From an uncultured Steroidobacter sp. (GTDB lineage: Bacteria > Pseudomonadota > Gammaproteobacteria > Steroidobacterales > Steroidobacteraceae), in the NCBI GenBank assembly GCA_937864115.1, contig CALMII010000017.1, forward strand, positions 248,001 through 312,000: a stretch of DNA of 64,000 nucleotides, written 5' to 3'. This document shows positions 42,291 through 51,089 of the stretch, piece after piece. The position numbers were made by a program, and so were the translations under genes. Numbering within the stretch: the stretch's first letter is position 1; every line of letters starts with the position of its first letter. A model generated the notes under the pieces. It was not told the origin of the DNA. It did no database searches and saw only the letters and a program-made list of their open reading frames with translations.

Positions 42291-43165
42291 TGCATCTCGC
42301 GCCGGCACAGAGCGGCTGCGATCCATCACGACCGACCGGCTGTCACGCAGCGCTGCGCATTGCAGCGGCCCTGGTTGCAATCGCCGTGATTCTCGCCGGC
42401 TGCACGACGCCGGCGCCGCGCCCCGCGCCGCGTGCTCCCAGCGAACCGACGCACGTTCCGATACCGCCGCCCACGCTCCCGCCGCCGAAAGACATCGAGG
42501 CCATTCCGGACGCCGTTCCCAGGCCCGAGCCGCGCTCGGCGAGAGGCAATCCGCCGTTCTACAACGTCCTCGGCAAACGCTACTTCGTGCTCGCGACCGC
42601 CGATGGCTATCACGAGCGCGGCGTGGCCTCGTGGTACGGCCCGGGCTTCCACGAAGCGCGCACCTCCAATGGCGAGCCCTACGACATGTACGCGATGACG
42701 GCAGCGCACAAGACCTTGCCACTGCCGACGTACGTGCAGGTGACGAATCTGAAGAACGGCCGCAGCGTCGTCGTGCGCGTCAACGATCGCGGACCGTTCA
42801 AGGACAGCCGCATCATCGACCTGTCCTACACGGCCGCCGCCAAACTGGACATGCTGCGCGAGGGCACGACGTTCGTCGAAGTCCGCGCGCTGACGCCCGT
42901 CGCGGACGTTCAGGAAGAGTCCGCACCCGCCACGGCCCTGTATGTACAGGCGGGCGCTTTCAGCGCGGAGAGCAATGCAGCGAACCTGCTGGCGCAGCTT
43001 CGCTCGAAAGGCATCAGCAAGGGATTCGTGCGGGCGGATGAAATCAACGGCAAGCCGATGTACCGCGTACGCATCGGCCCCATTCCCAGCGTGCCGGAGT
43101 TCGATCGGGTGCTCGCACGGCTGAAATCCCTGGGTATTGCCGATGCGCAACTCGCGCTCGACTGA
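42290..43165 (+). CDS. rlpA: Septal ring lytic transglycosylase RlpA family lipoprotein
   Basis: A 291-residue lipoprotein with ILAGC at about 35-38, a Pro-rich linker, the RlpA double-psi barrel (GVASWYGPGFHEARTSNGE, then VVVRVNDRGPF and IIDLSYTAA; about 105-195), and a C-terminal SPOR domain (about 214-290) that binds denuded glycan. It acts at the septum; in Pseudomonas RlpA is a lytic transglycosylase. Its ATG overlaps the mltB stop codon. Confidence 0.95.
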   Translation: MHLAPAQSGCDPSRPTGCHAALRIAAALVAIAVILAGCTTPAPRPAPRAPSEPTHVPIPPPTLPPPKDIEAIPDAVPRPEPRSARGNPPFYNVLGKRYFVLATADGYHERGVASWYGPGFHEARTSNGEPYDMYAMTAAHKTLPLPTYVQVTNLKNGRSVVVRVNDRGPFKDSRIIDLSYTAAAKLDMLREGTTFVEVRALTPVADVQEESAPATALYVQAGAFSAESNAANLLAQLRSKGISKGFVRADEINGKPMYRVRIGPIPSVPEFDRVLARLKSLGIADAQLALD

Positions 43166-43167
43166 GC

Positions 43168-43201
43168 GGATCGCCGGCAGGTCCGCTGCCCCGATCCGCC
43201 A
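43168..43201. terminator. Possible hairpin after rlpA
   Basis: GCGGATCG and CGATCCGC flank an inner stem GGCAG-CTGCC just after the rlpA stop. No run of T follows, so it is a hairpin rather than a clear intrinsic terminator. Confidence 0.35.
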
Positions 43202-43275
43202 CATTTCCGCCTGGATTCGTCTACATTCCCGCAGCACTGCTCGTTAGAATCCGGCCTGCCTCCGCTTCGTCGAAA

Positions 43276-44517
43276 ATGGTGATGTCGATGTCCGAACGCC
43301 TCCGCCACAGGCTTCTCGCCGCTTTGATTGCCGCTTCGGGTCTGCTCGTCGGAGCATGCTCGGATTCCTCCGCGCCCACCGCCACTGCCAGCGTTCCCGC
43401 GCCGATTCCGAACGTCATCGCGCAGCAATCCGGCGAAACTGCGCCGCCCCCCATCCCCGCGGCGCCGCAGATCCAGGCGCGCGCCTACTACCTCATGGAT
43501 TTCGTGAGCGGCCAGGTGCTCACCGCGAGCAACGAGAACGAGCGGCTCGAACCCGCCAGCCTCACCAAGCTGATGAGCGCGTATGCGGTATTCCATGCGC
43601 TGAAAGATGGCCGCATCAAGCTGGCCGACCTGGTCACGATCAGCCCGCATGCGCGTGCGCAGGAAGGTTCGCGCATGTTCGTGAACGTGGGCACGCAGGT
43701 CAGTGTCGAGGACCTCATCCAGGGCATGATCGTGCAATCGGGCAACGACGCCACCGTTGCGCTGGCGGAGCACGTCGCCGGCAGCGAACCGGTGTTCGTC
43801 GATCTCATGAACCAGTACGCGCAGAAGCTCGGCATGTCGGCCACGCATTTCGAAAACTCGCCGGGCATGCCGCATCCGGAGCACTACACCACGGCGCGCG
43901 ACATCGGCCTGCTCTCGGCGGCGCTGATCCGCGACTATCCCGAGTACTACAAGTGGTACTCGCAGCGTAAGTTCACCTGGAACAACATCACGCAGCCCAA
44001 TCGCAATGGCCTGCTGGACCGCGACCCGACGGTCGACGGCCTGAAGACAGGTCACACCGAGAGCGCAGGCTACTGCCTGGTGTCTTCAGCCAAGCGCGAA
44101 CGCATGCGCCTGGTCTCCGTCGTCATGGGCACATCGAGCATGCGGGCGCGCGAAGACGCCAGCGCCGCATTGCTGAACTACGGCTTCCGCTTCTTCGAAA
44201 CGCGGCGCCTGTTCGCAACCGGCGAAACCGTCGTTTCCGCGCGGGTCTGGAAGGGGGAAGCCGAAGAAGCCAGCATGGGCGTGATCGAAGACGTGTACGT
44301 CACCTTCCCGCGCGGCCAGGAAAACACGCTCAGCGCTGCGGCGGACATTCCCGATCCGCTGCTGGCGCCGCTGTCGCCATCGCGCACCGTCGGCAAGTTG
44401 CGCATCCTGCAGAACGGTCAGCCGATCGGCACGTATGCATTGCATCCGCTGGCGGAAGTGAAGGAAGCCGGCTTCTTCGGGCGCATGATCGACGACATGA
44501 AACTCTGGCTGAAATAG
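43276..44517 (+). CDS. D-alanyl-D-alanine carboxypeptidase (PBP5/6 type), predicted lipoprotein
   Basis: A 413-residue low-molecular-weight PBP. SxxK is Ser95-Leu-Thr-Lys98 in PASLTKLMS, SxN is Ser155-Gly-Asn157 in SGNDATVA, and KTG is at 257-259 in DGLKTGHTES. It removes the terminal D-Ala of pentapeptides. The N-terminus has LLVGAC at about 23-28, a lipobox, which is not usual for PBP5; the C-terminus ends with an amphipathic helix (FFGRMIDDMKLWLK), the usual anchor. So it may be anchored twice, or processed as a lipoprotein. It is followed by dat 17 bases downstream. Confidence 0.95.
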   Translation: MVMSMSERLRHRLLAALIAASGLLVGACSDSSAPTATASVPAPIPNVIAQQSGETAPPPIPAAPQIQARAYYLMDFVSGQVLTASNENERLEPASLTKLMSAYAVFHALKDGRIKLADLVTISPHARAQEGSRMFVNVGTQVSVEDLIQGMIVQSGNDATVALAEHVAGSEPVFVDLMNQYAQKLGMSATHFENSPGMPHPEHYTTARDIGLLSAALIRDYPEYYKWYSQRKFTWNNITQPNRNGLLDRDPTVDGLKTGHTESAGYCLVSSAKRERMRLVSVVMGTSSMRAREDASAALLNYGFRFFETRRLFATGETVVSARVWKGEAEEASMGVIEDVYVTFPRGQENTLSAAADIPDPLLAPLSPSRTVGKLRILQNGQPIGTYALHPLAEVKEAGFFGRMIDDMKLWLK

Positions 44518-44534
44518 TCCGTCAGGCAGCCTCC

Positions 44535-45401
44535 ATGCCCTTCCCCGTCTGCTATCTCAACGGAGAATTCCTGGCGCTGCAGGAGGCACGCATTTCGCCG
44601 CTCGACCGCGGCTTCCTGTTCGGCGACAGCGTGTACGAGGTGTTGCCGGTTTTCGATGGCCGCATGTTCCGTTTCCGCGAGCACTTCGACCGGCTGGCAC
44701 GCAGTCTGCGCGAGATCCGCATGGCATCGCCCCACTCGCACGAAGAATGGCTGGTGCTGCTCGAACAGCTGATCGAGCGCAATGGCGGCAGGAACATGTA
44801 TCTGTACGTGCAGGTGACGCGCGGCACGGAATTCGGACGCAGTCACGAGTTTCCGGCGAATGTCCGCCCCACGGTGTTCGCGCTGGCTTCGCTGCTGCCG
44901 GTGTTCACTGCCGAACAGCTGGAAAAGGGCTTGAGCGCCATGACGGTCGAGGATTTTCGCTGGGGCCGCTGCGACATCAAGAGCACTGCCCTGCTGGCGA
45001 ACGTGCTGATGAAACAGCAAGCCATCGATGCCGGCGCGCAGGAAGCACTGATCGTTCGCGATGGCGAAGTGCTCGAAGGTTCTTCCACCAGCGTGTTCAT
45101 CGTGCGCGACGGCGTGCTGGTAACGCCGGCCAACAGTCACCGCATCCTGCCCGGCACGACTCGCGATACGGCCCTGGAACTGGCGACCGGCATGATCCCC
45201 ATCGAAATCCGCAGCATCGCCGTCGATGAGCTGTCGTCCGCCGATGAAGTCTGGATCGCTTCGGCGACCCGCGATGTGCTGCCCGTCACCCGCATCGATG
45301 GTCGACCAGTCGGCAGCGGCAAACCCGGTCCGCTATGGCACAAGGTCAGCGCGGCATTCGGGCAGATGCGCCAGCGACTTGCCGGCACTCCTGCACTTTA
45401 G
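44535..45401 (+). CDS. dat: D-amino acid aminotransferase
   Basis: A 288-residue class IV PLP enzyme. The PLP Lys is at about residue 149 in RCDIKSTALLANV; YLNGEFLALQEARISPLDRG opens the fold and VLEGSSTSVFIV is the phosphate-binding loop. It exchanges amino groups between D-alanine and D-glutamate-type substrates, giving D-amino acids for the wall. Position between the carboxypeptidase and ybeD in a wall operon supports that. A branched-chain aminotransferase would have other markers. Confidence 0.92.
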   Translation: MPFPVCYLNGEFLALQEARISPLDRGFLFGDSVYEVLPVFDGRMFRFREHFDRLARSLREIRMASPHSHEEWLVLLEQLIERNGGRNMYLYVQVTRGTEFGRSHEFPANVRPTVFALASLLPVFTAEQLEKGLSAMTVEDFRWGRCDIKSTALLANVLMKQQAIDAGAQEALIVRDGEVLEGSSTSVFIVRDGVLVTPANSHRILPGTTRDTALELATGMIPIEIRSIAVDELSSADEVWIASATRDVLPVTRIDGRPVGSGKPGPLWHKVSAAFGQMRQRLAGTPAL

Positions 45402-45412
45402 GTGAACCGCCC

Positions 45413-45682
45413 ATGTCGGATGCAATAGACACCCTGTTCGAATTCCCCTGCGATTTCCCTCTCAAGGTGATGGGAAAACGCAGCGACGATTTTCGCAGCC
45501 TCGTAGTCGGCATCATCCAGAAGCACGCGGGCCCGGTGCCGCCGGACAAAATCGTGGAGCGCCCCAGCAAGGACGGGAATTACCTGAGCCTCACCTGCAC
45601 GATCCACGCACAGAGCAAGGCCCAGCTGGATGCCATCTATCGCGAACTCACGTCCTGCGAGCGGGTGCTGGTGGCGTTGTGA
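45413..45682 (+). CDS. ybeD: DUF493 family protein YbeD
   Basis: An 89-residue protein with a ferredoxin-like ACT-type fold: LFEFPCDFPLKVMGKRSDDF and HAQSKAQLDAIYRELTS match the family. It usually sits between dacA and lipB; the function is not established. I chose ATG 45413. It is followed by a large inverted repeat and then by a convergent gene, so the normal lipB neighbour is not next to it here. Confidence 0.92.
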   Translation: MSDAIDTLFEFPCDFPLKVMGKRSDDFRSLVVGIIQKHAGPVPPDKIVERPSKDGNYLSLTCTIHAQSKAQLDAIYRELTSCERVLVAL

Positions 45683-45710
45683 GTGCGGAATCCGGAGTTC
45701 GGAGTTCGGA

Positions 45711-45893
45711 TTTCACACGGAGTTCACGGAGGCCACGGAGATCGGAAGAAGAAATTTCCACGGGGAGGAATGGGAACACGGGGAGCACGGGGATAAGAAA
45801 TTTTCTGTTCCGAACCCCGTGCTCCCCGTGTCCCCCGTGGAAATTTTTCTTCTCTTCTCCGGCCTCCGTGCCCTCTGTGCCCTCCGTGTGAAA
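45711..45893. repeat. CACGGAG-type large inverted repeat
   Basis: TTTCACACGGAGTTCACGGA at the left and its near reverse complement ending CCTCCGTGTGAAA at the right enclose a roughly 183-base palindrome. Arms carry repeated CACGGAG/CACGGGG motifs (GGCCACGGAG, GGAACACGGGGAGCACGGGG). It lies between the convergent stops of ybeD and the oxidoreductase and could form a long hairpin in both transcripts. Confidence 0.85.
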
Positions 45894-45904
45894 TTCTTTC
45901 TTCT

Positions 45905-46891
45905 TCAGTCGTCCGACGCGACGCGGATGACGACCTTGCCGGTCGAGCGTCGCCCGTTCAGCACGTCGAGCGCCTGCGTGAAGCTGTCGAGTCCGTTCAT
46001 CTCGGTGATGTGTGGCTTGATCCGGCCTTCTTCGAAGAGCTGGAACAGCGCCTTCAGATTGGCCGCGTGAACCTCCGGCTCGCGACGCGTGTGCGCGCCC
46101 CAGAATACGCCGACCAGTGAGCAGCCCTTGAGCAGGGCGAGATTCAGAGGAACCGCCGGGATCTTGCCGCCCGCGAATCCGATCACCAGGTAGCGGCCGT
46201 TCCACGCCATGCTGCGCACGCATTGTTCGGCGTAGTCGGCGCCGACCGGATCGTAGACGACGTCGATGCCGCGATCAGCGGTGAACTCCATGACCTTCGA
46301 CTTGATGGTGTCCTTCGTGTAGTCGAACACCGCATCGGCGCCGTGCGCTTTGGCCAATGCAAGCTTCTCTTCAGAACTCGCCGCCGCCAGCACGCGCGCG
46401 CCAAGCGCCTTGCCGATCTCGATGGCCGTGATGCCGACACCGCCCGCGGCGCCCAGCACCAGCAGCGTTTCGCCGGCCTTCAGGTTCGCTCGCTGTACCA
46501 ACGCGTGATACGTGGTGCCGTAATTGACGAGGAAACCGGCTGCGGCGCTCATGGACATCGAATCCGGCAGCGGGATCAGGCTCGCCGCACTGACGACGCA
46601 TTCCTCCGCCAGCCCGCCGGTTCCTGCCATGGCCAGCACGCGTGCGCCGGGCTCGATGTGCAGGATGTCCGGGGCGACCTCGGTGACCACACCGGCAGTT
46701 TCGTTGCCGGGCGTGAATGGCACGTCGGGTTTGATCTGGTATTTCCCGGCAACCTGCAATGCATCGGGAAATCCGAAGCCGACGGCGTGAACCTTGAGCC
46801 GGACATGTCCCGGCTTCAGTTGCGGGGCCGGCAGATCTTCGACGCCGATCTGGGGAGGAGGTCCGTAGCTGCGAAGAACGACTGCACGCAT
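45905..46891 (-). CDS. NADPH:quinone oxidoreductase-like zinc-free dehydrogenase
   Basis: A 328-residue medium-chain dehydrogenase of the quinone oxidoreductase group. The nucleotide motif is LGAAGGVGITAIEIG, with PFTPGNETAGVV near the N-terminus and no zinc Cys set. I chose ATG 46891 instead of a longer reading that overlaps lipB. It may reduce quinones or enones, with NADPH. Fifty bases after lipB on the same strand; a functional link to lipoate is not apparent. Confidence 0.87.
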   Translation of the reverse strand: MRAVVLRSYGPPPQIGVEDLPAPQLKPGHVRLKVHAVGFGFPDALQVAGKYQIKPDVPFTPGNETAGVVTEVAPDILHIEPGARVLAMAGTGGLAEECVVSAASLIPLPDSMSMSAAAGFLVNYGTTYHALVQRANLKAGETLLVLGAAGGVGITAIEIGKALGARVLAAASSEEKLALAKAHGADAVFDYTKDTIKSKVMEFTADRGIDVVYDPVGADYAEQCVRSMAWNGRYLVIGFAGGKIPAVPLNLALLKGCSLVGVFWGAHTRREPEVHAANLKALFQLFEEGRIKPHITEMNGLDSFTQALDVLNGRRSTGKVVIRVASDD

Positions 46892-46940
46892 GACGATACT
46901 CGACTGCTTGTGTGGATCGACGTCGCGAACCGGCCCGCCA

Positions 46941-47606
46941 TCACATCCAGTTCGGTGTGTCCGGCAGGCGCAGTTCACGCAACAGATGCGGCGCAAGGCC
47001 GCGGGCCGCCTCCGGCACACCGACCTTCACACCCTGCGCTTCGAGATCCGTGACCTCGAGGCCCGCATATCCGCAGGGATTGATGCGCCGGAACGGAGCC
47101 AGATCCATGGACACGTTCAGCGCGAGACCATGATAGCTGCAGCCGCGACGGATACGCAGGCCGATGCTGGCGAGTTTGCGTTCGTTGACATACACGCCCG
47201 GCGCATCGCGCCGACCGGCGGCAGCAATGTTCCGCTCTGCGCAAAATGCGATCACGGCATTTTCGAGTGCAACCACCAGTTCGCGCACGCCGATGCCGAG
47301 TCTTCTGACATCGATCAGGGGATAGACCACGAGCTGTCCGGGACCGTGGTACGTCACCTGACCGCCGCGGTCGATCTGCACCACAGGAATATCGCCGGGC
47401 GCGAGCACGTGCTCGTGCCTGCCATTCATGCCCAGCGTGAAGACGGGTGGATGTTCGAGGAACCAGATCTGATCGGCATCGGCCGATGAGCGCGTGTCCG
47501 TGAAGGACTGCATCGCGCGCCAGGTGGGCTCGTATTCGACCCGCCCGAGCCATCTCATCGCTGCGCGGCCGGCTGCAGGATGGCTGGACGCGGCACCGGA
47601 TCTCAT
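46941..47606 (-). CDS. lipB: Lipoyl(octanoyl) transferase
   Basis: A 221-residue LipB moving octanoyl from acyl carrier protein to target Lys residues. [19 protein letters not shown] is the substrate motif, [14 protein letters not shown] carries the conserved Lys, and [14 protein letters not shown] the catalytic Cys. It follows lipA after 18 bases on the same strand. An internal ATG at about 47558 could be the true start; 47606 is nearest to lipA. Confidence 0.96.
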   Translation of the reverse strand: MRSGAASSHPAAGRAAMRWLGRVEYEPTWRAMQSFTDTRSSADADQIWFLEHPPVFTLGMNGRHEHVLAPGDIPVVQIDRGGQVTYHGPGQLVVYPLIDVRRLGIGVRELVVALENAVIAFCAERNIAAAGRRDAPGVYVNERKLASIGLRIRRGCSYHGLALNVSMDLAPFRRINPCGYAGLEVTDLEAQGVKVGVPEAARGLAPHLLRELRLPDTPNWM

Positions 47607-47624
47607 GACATGCGGCGCGACGGG

Positions 47625-48707
47625 TCAGCCGCCGGCTTGCGTCTTCGGTCGTGCGCCGAGACCGGCATTGTTGCGTTCGAGCGCGCGCTCGGCGCGGTAG
47701 CTCGAACGCACCAGCGGCCCGGAAACGCATTCCAGGAATCCTTTCGACAGGGCCCACCCGCGATAGCGCTCGAACTCCTCGGGTGTCACCCAGCGCTCGA
47801 TCGGCAGGTGATTCGGCGTCGGACGCAGATATTGTCCGAGCGTGAGAATGTCGACGCCCGCGGCGCGGATGTCATCCATGGACTCGGCGATCTCGGCGTC
47901 CGTTTCGCCGAGCCCCAGCATCAGACTCGTCTTGGCGAGGACGTCGGGGCGATATGTCTTGGCATGTCCGAGCACTCGAAGCGTCTGTTCGTAGCTCGCT
48001 CGCGGATCGCGCACGGGGTGCGTGAGACGCCGGACGGTTTCGACGTTCTGCGCAAATACCTCCAGCCCGCTGCCGACGACGGTTTCCACGTCGGTGAGAT
48101 TGCCCTGAAAGTCCGGCGTGAGGGCTTCGACTGCAGTCGCAGGATTCACGCGCTTGATCTCGCGCACGCAGGCTGCGAAATGCGCCGCACCGCCATCGTC
48201 GAGATCGTCGCGATTGACCGAGGTCAGCACGACGTACTTCAACTTCATCAGCTCGACGGTGCGGGCGCTGTTGCGCGGTTCATCCTGATCGAGCCAGCCG
48301 CGCGGATTGCCCGTATCCACCGAACAGAATCGGCAGGCACGCGTACATACCGCGCCCATCAACATGATCGTGGCCGTGCCGGCATTCCAGCATTCGCCGA
48401 TGTTCGGACACTTGGCCTCCTCGCACACCGTGGCGAGGCGATGCTCCTTCACCAGAGCCCGCACGTCGTCGAACTTCGAACCTGCCGGCATCGGTGCGCG
48501 CAACCACTGGGGCTTGCGTCCGAGCATCAGGGGATCCGCTCCGGCAGTCGCCTTGATACCGTCCTTGATGGCAGAAAAACCCTGCGGGGTACGGTATTTC
48601 TCGCCGCTGCGGGTCATTGCAGCAGGCCGGCCGTCGGCCGAGGGGATGATCGGGATGCCTTTGAACTGACTCACGTATTGGATCGAACCCTTGTCTTGCT
48701 GCGGCAT
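47625..48707 (-). CDS. lipA: Lipoyl synthase
   Basis: A 360-residue radical SAM enzyme that inserts two sulfurs into octanoyl groups. The auxiliary cluster Cys are in [12 protein letters not shown], the radical-SAM cluster in [10 protein letters not shown], and RSSYRAER near the end supplies the third family motif. The start ATG 48707 is preferred; TTG 48734 is upstream and overlaps a terminator hairpin. Order is lipA then lipB, the reverse of the common lipB-lipA. Confidence 0.97.
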   Translation of the reverse strand: MPQQDKGSIQYVSQFKGIPIIPSADGRPAAMTRSGEKYRTPQGFSAIKDGIKATAGADPLMLGRKPQWLRAPMPAGSKFDDVRALVKEHRLATVCEEAKCPNIGECWNAGTATIMLMGAVCTRACRFCSVDTGNPRGWLDQDEPRNSARTVELMKLKYVVLTSVNRDDLDDGGAAHFAACVREIKRVNPATAVEALTPDFQGNLTDVETVVGSGLEVFAQNVETVRRLTHPVRDPRASYEQTLRVLGHAKTYRPDVLAKTSLMLGLGETDAEIAESMDDIRAAGVDILTLGQYLRPTPNHLPIERWVTPEEFERYRGWALSKGFLECVSGPLVRSSYRAERALERNNAGLGARPKTQAGG

Positions 48708-48736
48708 TCTACCGGCCGGCAGCGGGGTTCCCAAAT

Positions 48737-48763
48737 GAAAAGCCCGGCAGAGCCGGGCCTTTC
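48737..48763 (-). terminator. Intrinsic terminator of the TPR gene
   Basis: On the minus strand GCCCGGC-TCT-GCCGGGC is followed by TTTT. It lies 23 bases after the TPR gene stop and before lipA, ending the tonB operon transcripts. Confidence 0.75.
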
Positions 48764-48785
48764 ATCACCGCGGTTTCAGGCCGGG

Positions 48786-50036
48786 TTATTGATATGTGCG
48801 CAGCGTCCAGAGGTTGGCGAGATCAGCCCACTTGCCGTCCTGCTTCACGGCCTTGAAGCTCTGACGGGCTGCGTCCTTCTGACCCTTCTTCAACTGCGCC
48901 AGTCCGAGGCTGATCTGGGCCTCATCGATATCGGTCACGCCGCCCTTCTTGATGCCCGCCTGCAGCGAAGCAATGGCTTCGTCGTACATGCCGTAGCTCA
49001 GATACGCCTGGCCCAGGCCGACGCTGGCCTGTCCCTGCGTCGCCTTCTCCGCGTCCTTGGCCTGCTGGGCCAGGGATGCGCGGTCGGAGGCAGCCTGTTT
49101 CTTGGCTAAATCATAGAGGCGCGTATAGCGGCCCTGTTCGGTCTTGTCGTCGCTCTTGAGCGTGCCGTTGTCCATGCCCTTCTGCATGGTCTGCTCGGCC
49201 TCGCCAGGAACGCCCGCCTCGATCGCGAGCTGCGACATCTCCATGTAGTCGCCCTTGTCCTTCAGGACGCCGACGTCGCTCATCAGGCGATAGAAGCCCA
49301 GCGCCACGCGATCACTGTTCTGCTTGCGACGATAGATGTCGGTGAGGTTTTCCCAGTATTCGGGTTTCGGGTAGTAACGGACCATCTTTTTCAATGCGTC
49401 CGCCACGCCATCCTTGTTGTCGAGCTTGAACTGCGAGCTCAGCACGATCTGGATGTAGTTTTCCTTGGGCACCTGGCCGTTCTTTTCGGCGTGCGACACG
49501 ACACCGTTCATGACGCTCGCCGCGCCCTTGTAGTCTTCGAGCAGGTAGTTCGCCTGACCAAGCAGCACGGCCACGTCTTCGGAATTCGGGTTCTTGGCGA
49601 GCCATTTCTTGGCCCACTCGGCAGACTTGCTGTACTGCTTTTCCTGGAAATACATCTGGGCCACGGCCTTGGTGCGGTCGTCGACCTGATCGGCAGGAAC
49701 CAGACCGGAATTCAGCATGCGCTCGAATACCGGCGCGGCCTGGCCGTACTTCTTCTGCTGAACGAGGATGTAGCCGAGAAACTCATCGATCTGATAGTCC
49801 TCGGCGGGAGTCTTGCCCGAGACGGCCTGCGCCTTCTTGATCTCGCCCAGCGCGGTGTCCCATTGTTTTGCGGCCATCGCCTTCTGTGCAGCGGCCAGCG
49901 GCGTAGCCACTTCCTTGCGCAGTTTGGGCTTCGCTGGTTCGGCAGCCTGGACCACCGTCGGGGTGATGACGGCAACCGCGGAGACCATACCGATCGCTAC
50001 GCTGATCGCAGCCGCAATGCTTCTTACTCGGGTCAT
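48786..50036 (-). CDS. Periplasmic TPR protein of the TonB-Exb cluster
   Basis: A 416-residue protein with a signal peptide ending near VVQAAEPAKP and about eight TPR-like repeats (AQKAMAAKQWDTALGEIKKA; QASVGLGQAYLSYGMYDEAIASLQAG). ATG 50036 begins MTRVRSIAAAISV, a normal signal start; the longer reading overlaps the promoter side. It is downstream of two exbD genes in one transcription unit, similar to TPR partners of Vibrio/Shewanella TonB2 systems (TtpC), although sequence identity was not tested. Likely a periplasmic coupler for transport. Confidence 0.8.
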   Translation of the reverse strand: MTRVRSIAAAISVAIGMVSAVAVITPTVVQAAEPAKPKLRKEVATPLAAAQKAMAAKQWDTALGEIKKAQAVSGKTPAEDYQIDEFLGYILVQQKKYGQAAPVFERMLNSGLVPADQVDDRTKAVAQMYFQEKQYSKSAEWAKKWLAKNPNSEDVAVLLGQANYLLEDYKGAASVMNGVVSHAEKNGQVPKENYIQIVLSSQFKLDNKDGVADALKKMVRYYPKPEYWENLTDIYRRKQNSDRVALGFYRLMSDVGVLKDKGDYMEMSQLAIEAGVPGEAEQTMQKGMDNGTLKSDDKTEQGRYTRLYDLAKKQAASDRASLAQQAKDAEKATQGQASVGLGQAYLSYGMYDEAIASLQAGIKKGGVTDIDEAQISLGLAQLKKGQKDAARQSFKAVKQDGKWADLANLWTLRTYQ

Positions 50037-50165
50037 AGCACTTCCCAAAAATCTGAATCTGGCGAACTGATATCGCGAGTTCATGCTCGCGATTCGATGC
50101 TTAACAGGCCCTGAAACGAACGACGGGGTGAAGAAGTTCACCCCGTCGGAGAAAGTCTGGCAACG

Positions 50166-50588
50166 TTAATCCAGAAATTGTTCGTTGCCGACGAAGCCGA
50201 TGCGCTGCATTCCACTTCGCTGCGCCAGAGCCAGTACCTTGGCAACCGTATCGTAGTCTGCGCGACGATCGGGTCGTACGTGCAACTCAGGCTGCGGGCT
50301 CTTGCGCGCTTCGACCTGGAAATAGCTTTCCAGCGTGCTCAGCTGCACCAGCGAACCGTTCCAGATGATCGAACCGTCCCAGTCGATATCGAGACGGACC
50401 GGCTCGATCACCTCGTCGGGGGGCGGAAGACTGCTCGCTCGCGGCATGTCCAGCTTCACCGCGTGCGTCATCACCGGCAGGGTGATGATGAACATGATCA
50501 GGAGCACCAACATGACGTCGATCAACGGCGTCGTGTTGATTTCCATCATCGGCTCGCCTTCACCGCCGCCGCCTACACTCATTGCCAT
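50166..50588 (-). CDS. exbD: ExbD/TolR family transport protein (second)
   Basis: A 140-residue single-pass inner membrane protein. EINTTPLIDVMLVLLIMFII holds the essential Asp of the transmembrane helix; the C-terminal periplasmic domain ends MQRIGFVGNEQFLD. It conducts protons with ExbB to energise TonB. It is one of two ExbD genes in the same operon, 33 bases after the first. Confidence 0.94.
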   Translation of the reverse strand: MAMSVGGGGEGEPMMEINTTPLIDVMLVLLIMFIITLPVMTHAVKLDMPRASSLPPPDEVIEPVRLDIDWDGSIIWNGSLVQLSTLESYFQVEARKSPQPELHVRPDRRADYDTVAKVLALAQRSGMQRIGFVGNEQFLD

Positions 50589-50621
50589 GGTCGTTACCTC
50601 AGTCTCTGTTGGAACGGCGGA

Positions 50622-51062
50622 TCAACGACCGCCGGCATCCGGTTCTGTAATGAAGCCGACCTTCATGATTCCCGCCCGCTGTGCGTCGAGGATCACGCGG
50701 CCAACGTGCTCGTACTTGGTACGTTGGTCGGCGCGAACGTGCACTTCAGGTTGAGGCTTGATGACCGCCACTTCCTTCATCCGGTTCAGCAGAGCGGCGT
50801 TATCAGCGACCAGGGCCGCGTTCCAGAACACCTGGCCTTCCCGGTTCACCGAGATGCTGATGTTCTCCGGCTTCGTCTGCGTCGGCACGTTATGCACCTG
50901 CGGCAACTCGAGCGGAACGGTCTGCGTGATCACGGGAATCGTGATCATGAACACGATGAGGAGAACCAACATGACGTCGACCAGCGGCGTCGTGTTGATC
51001 TCGTTCATCGGACGCTCGTCTTCGTCGACGTGCGTATTCAGCTCCGTAAATGCACTGCTCAT
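50622..51062 (-). CDS. exbD: ExbD/TolR family transport protein (first)
   Basis: A 146-residue ExbD with INTTPLVDVMLVLLIVFMI containing the proton-channel Asp and a periplasmic domain. It follows exbB after 27 bases. Presence of two unlike ExbDs suggests a heteromeric ExbD or two outputs; which interacts with which is unknown. Confidence 0.94.
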   Translation of the reverse strand: MSSAFTELNTHVDEDERPMNEINTTPLVDVMLVLLIVFMITIPVITQTVPLELPQVHNVPTQTKPENISISVNREGQVFWNAALVADNAALLNRMKEVAVIKPQPEVHVRADQRTKYEHVGRVILDAQRAGIMKVGFITEPDAGGR

Positions 51063-51089
51063 TAGTCAGCTCCGGAAGACAGTAGAGCG

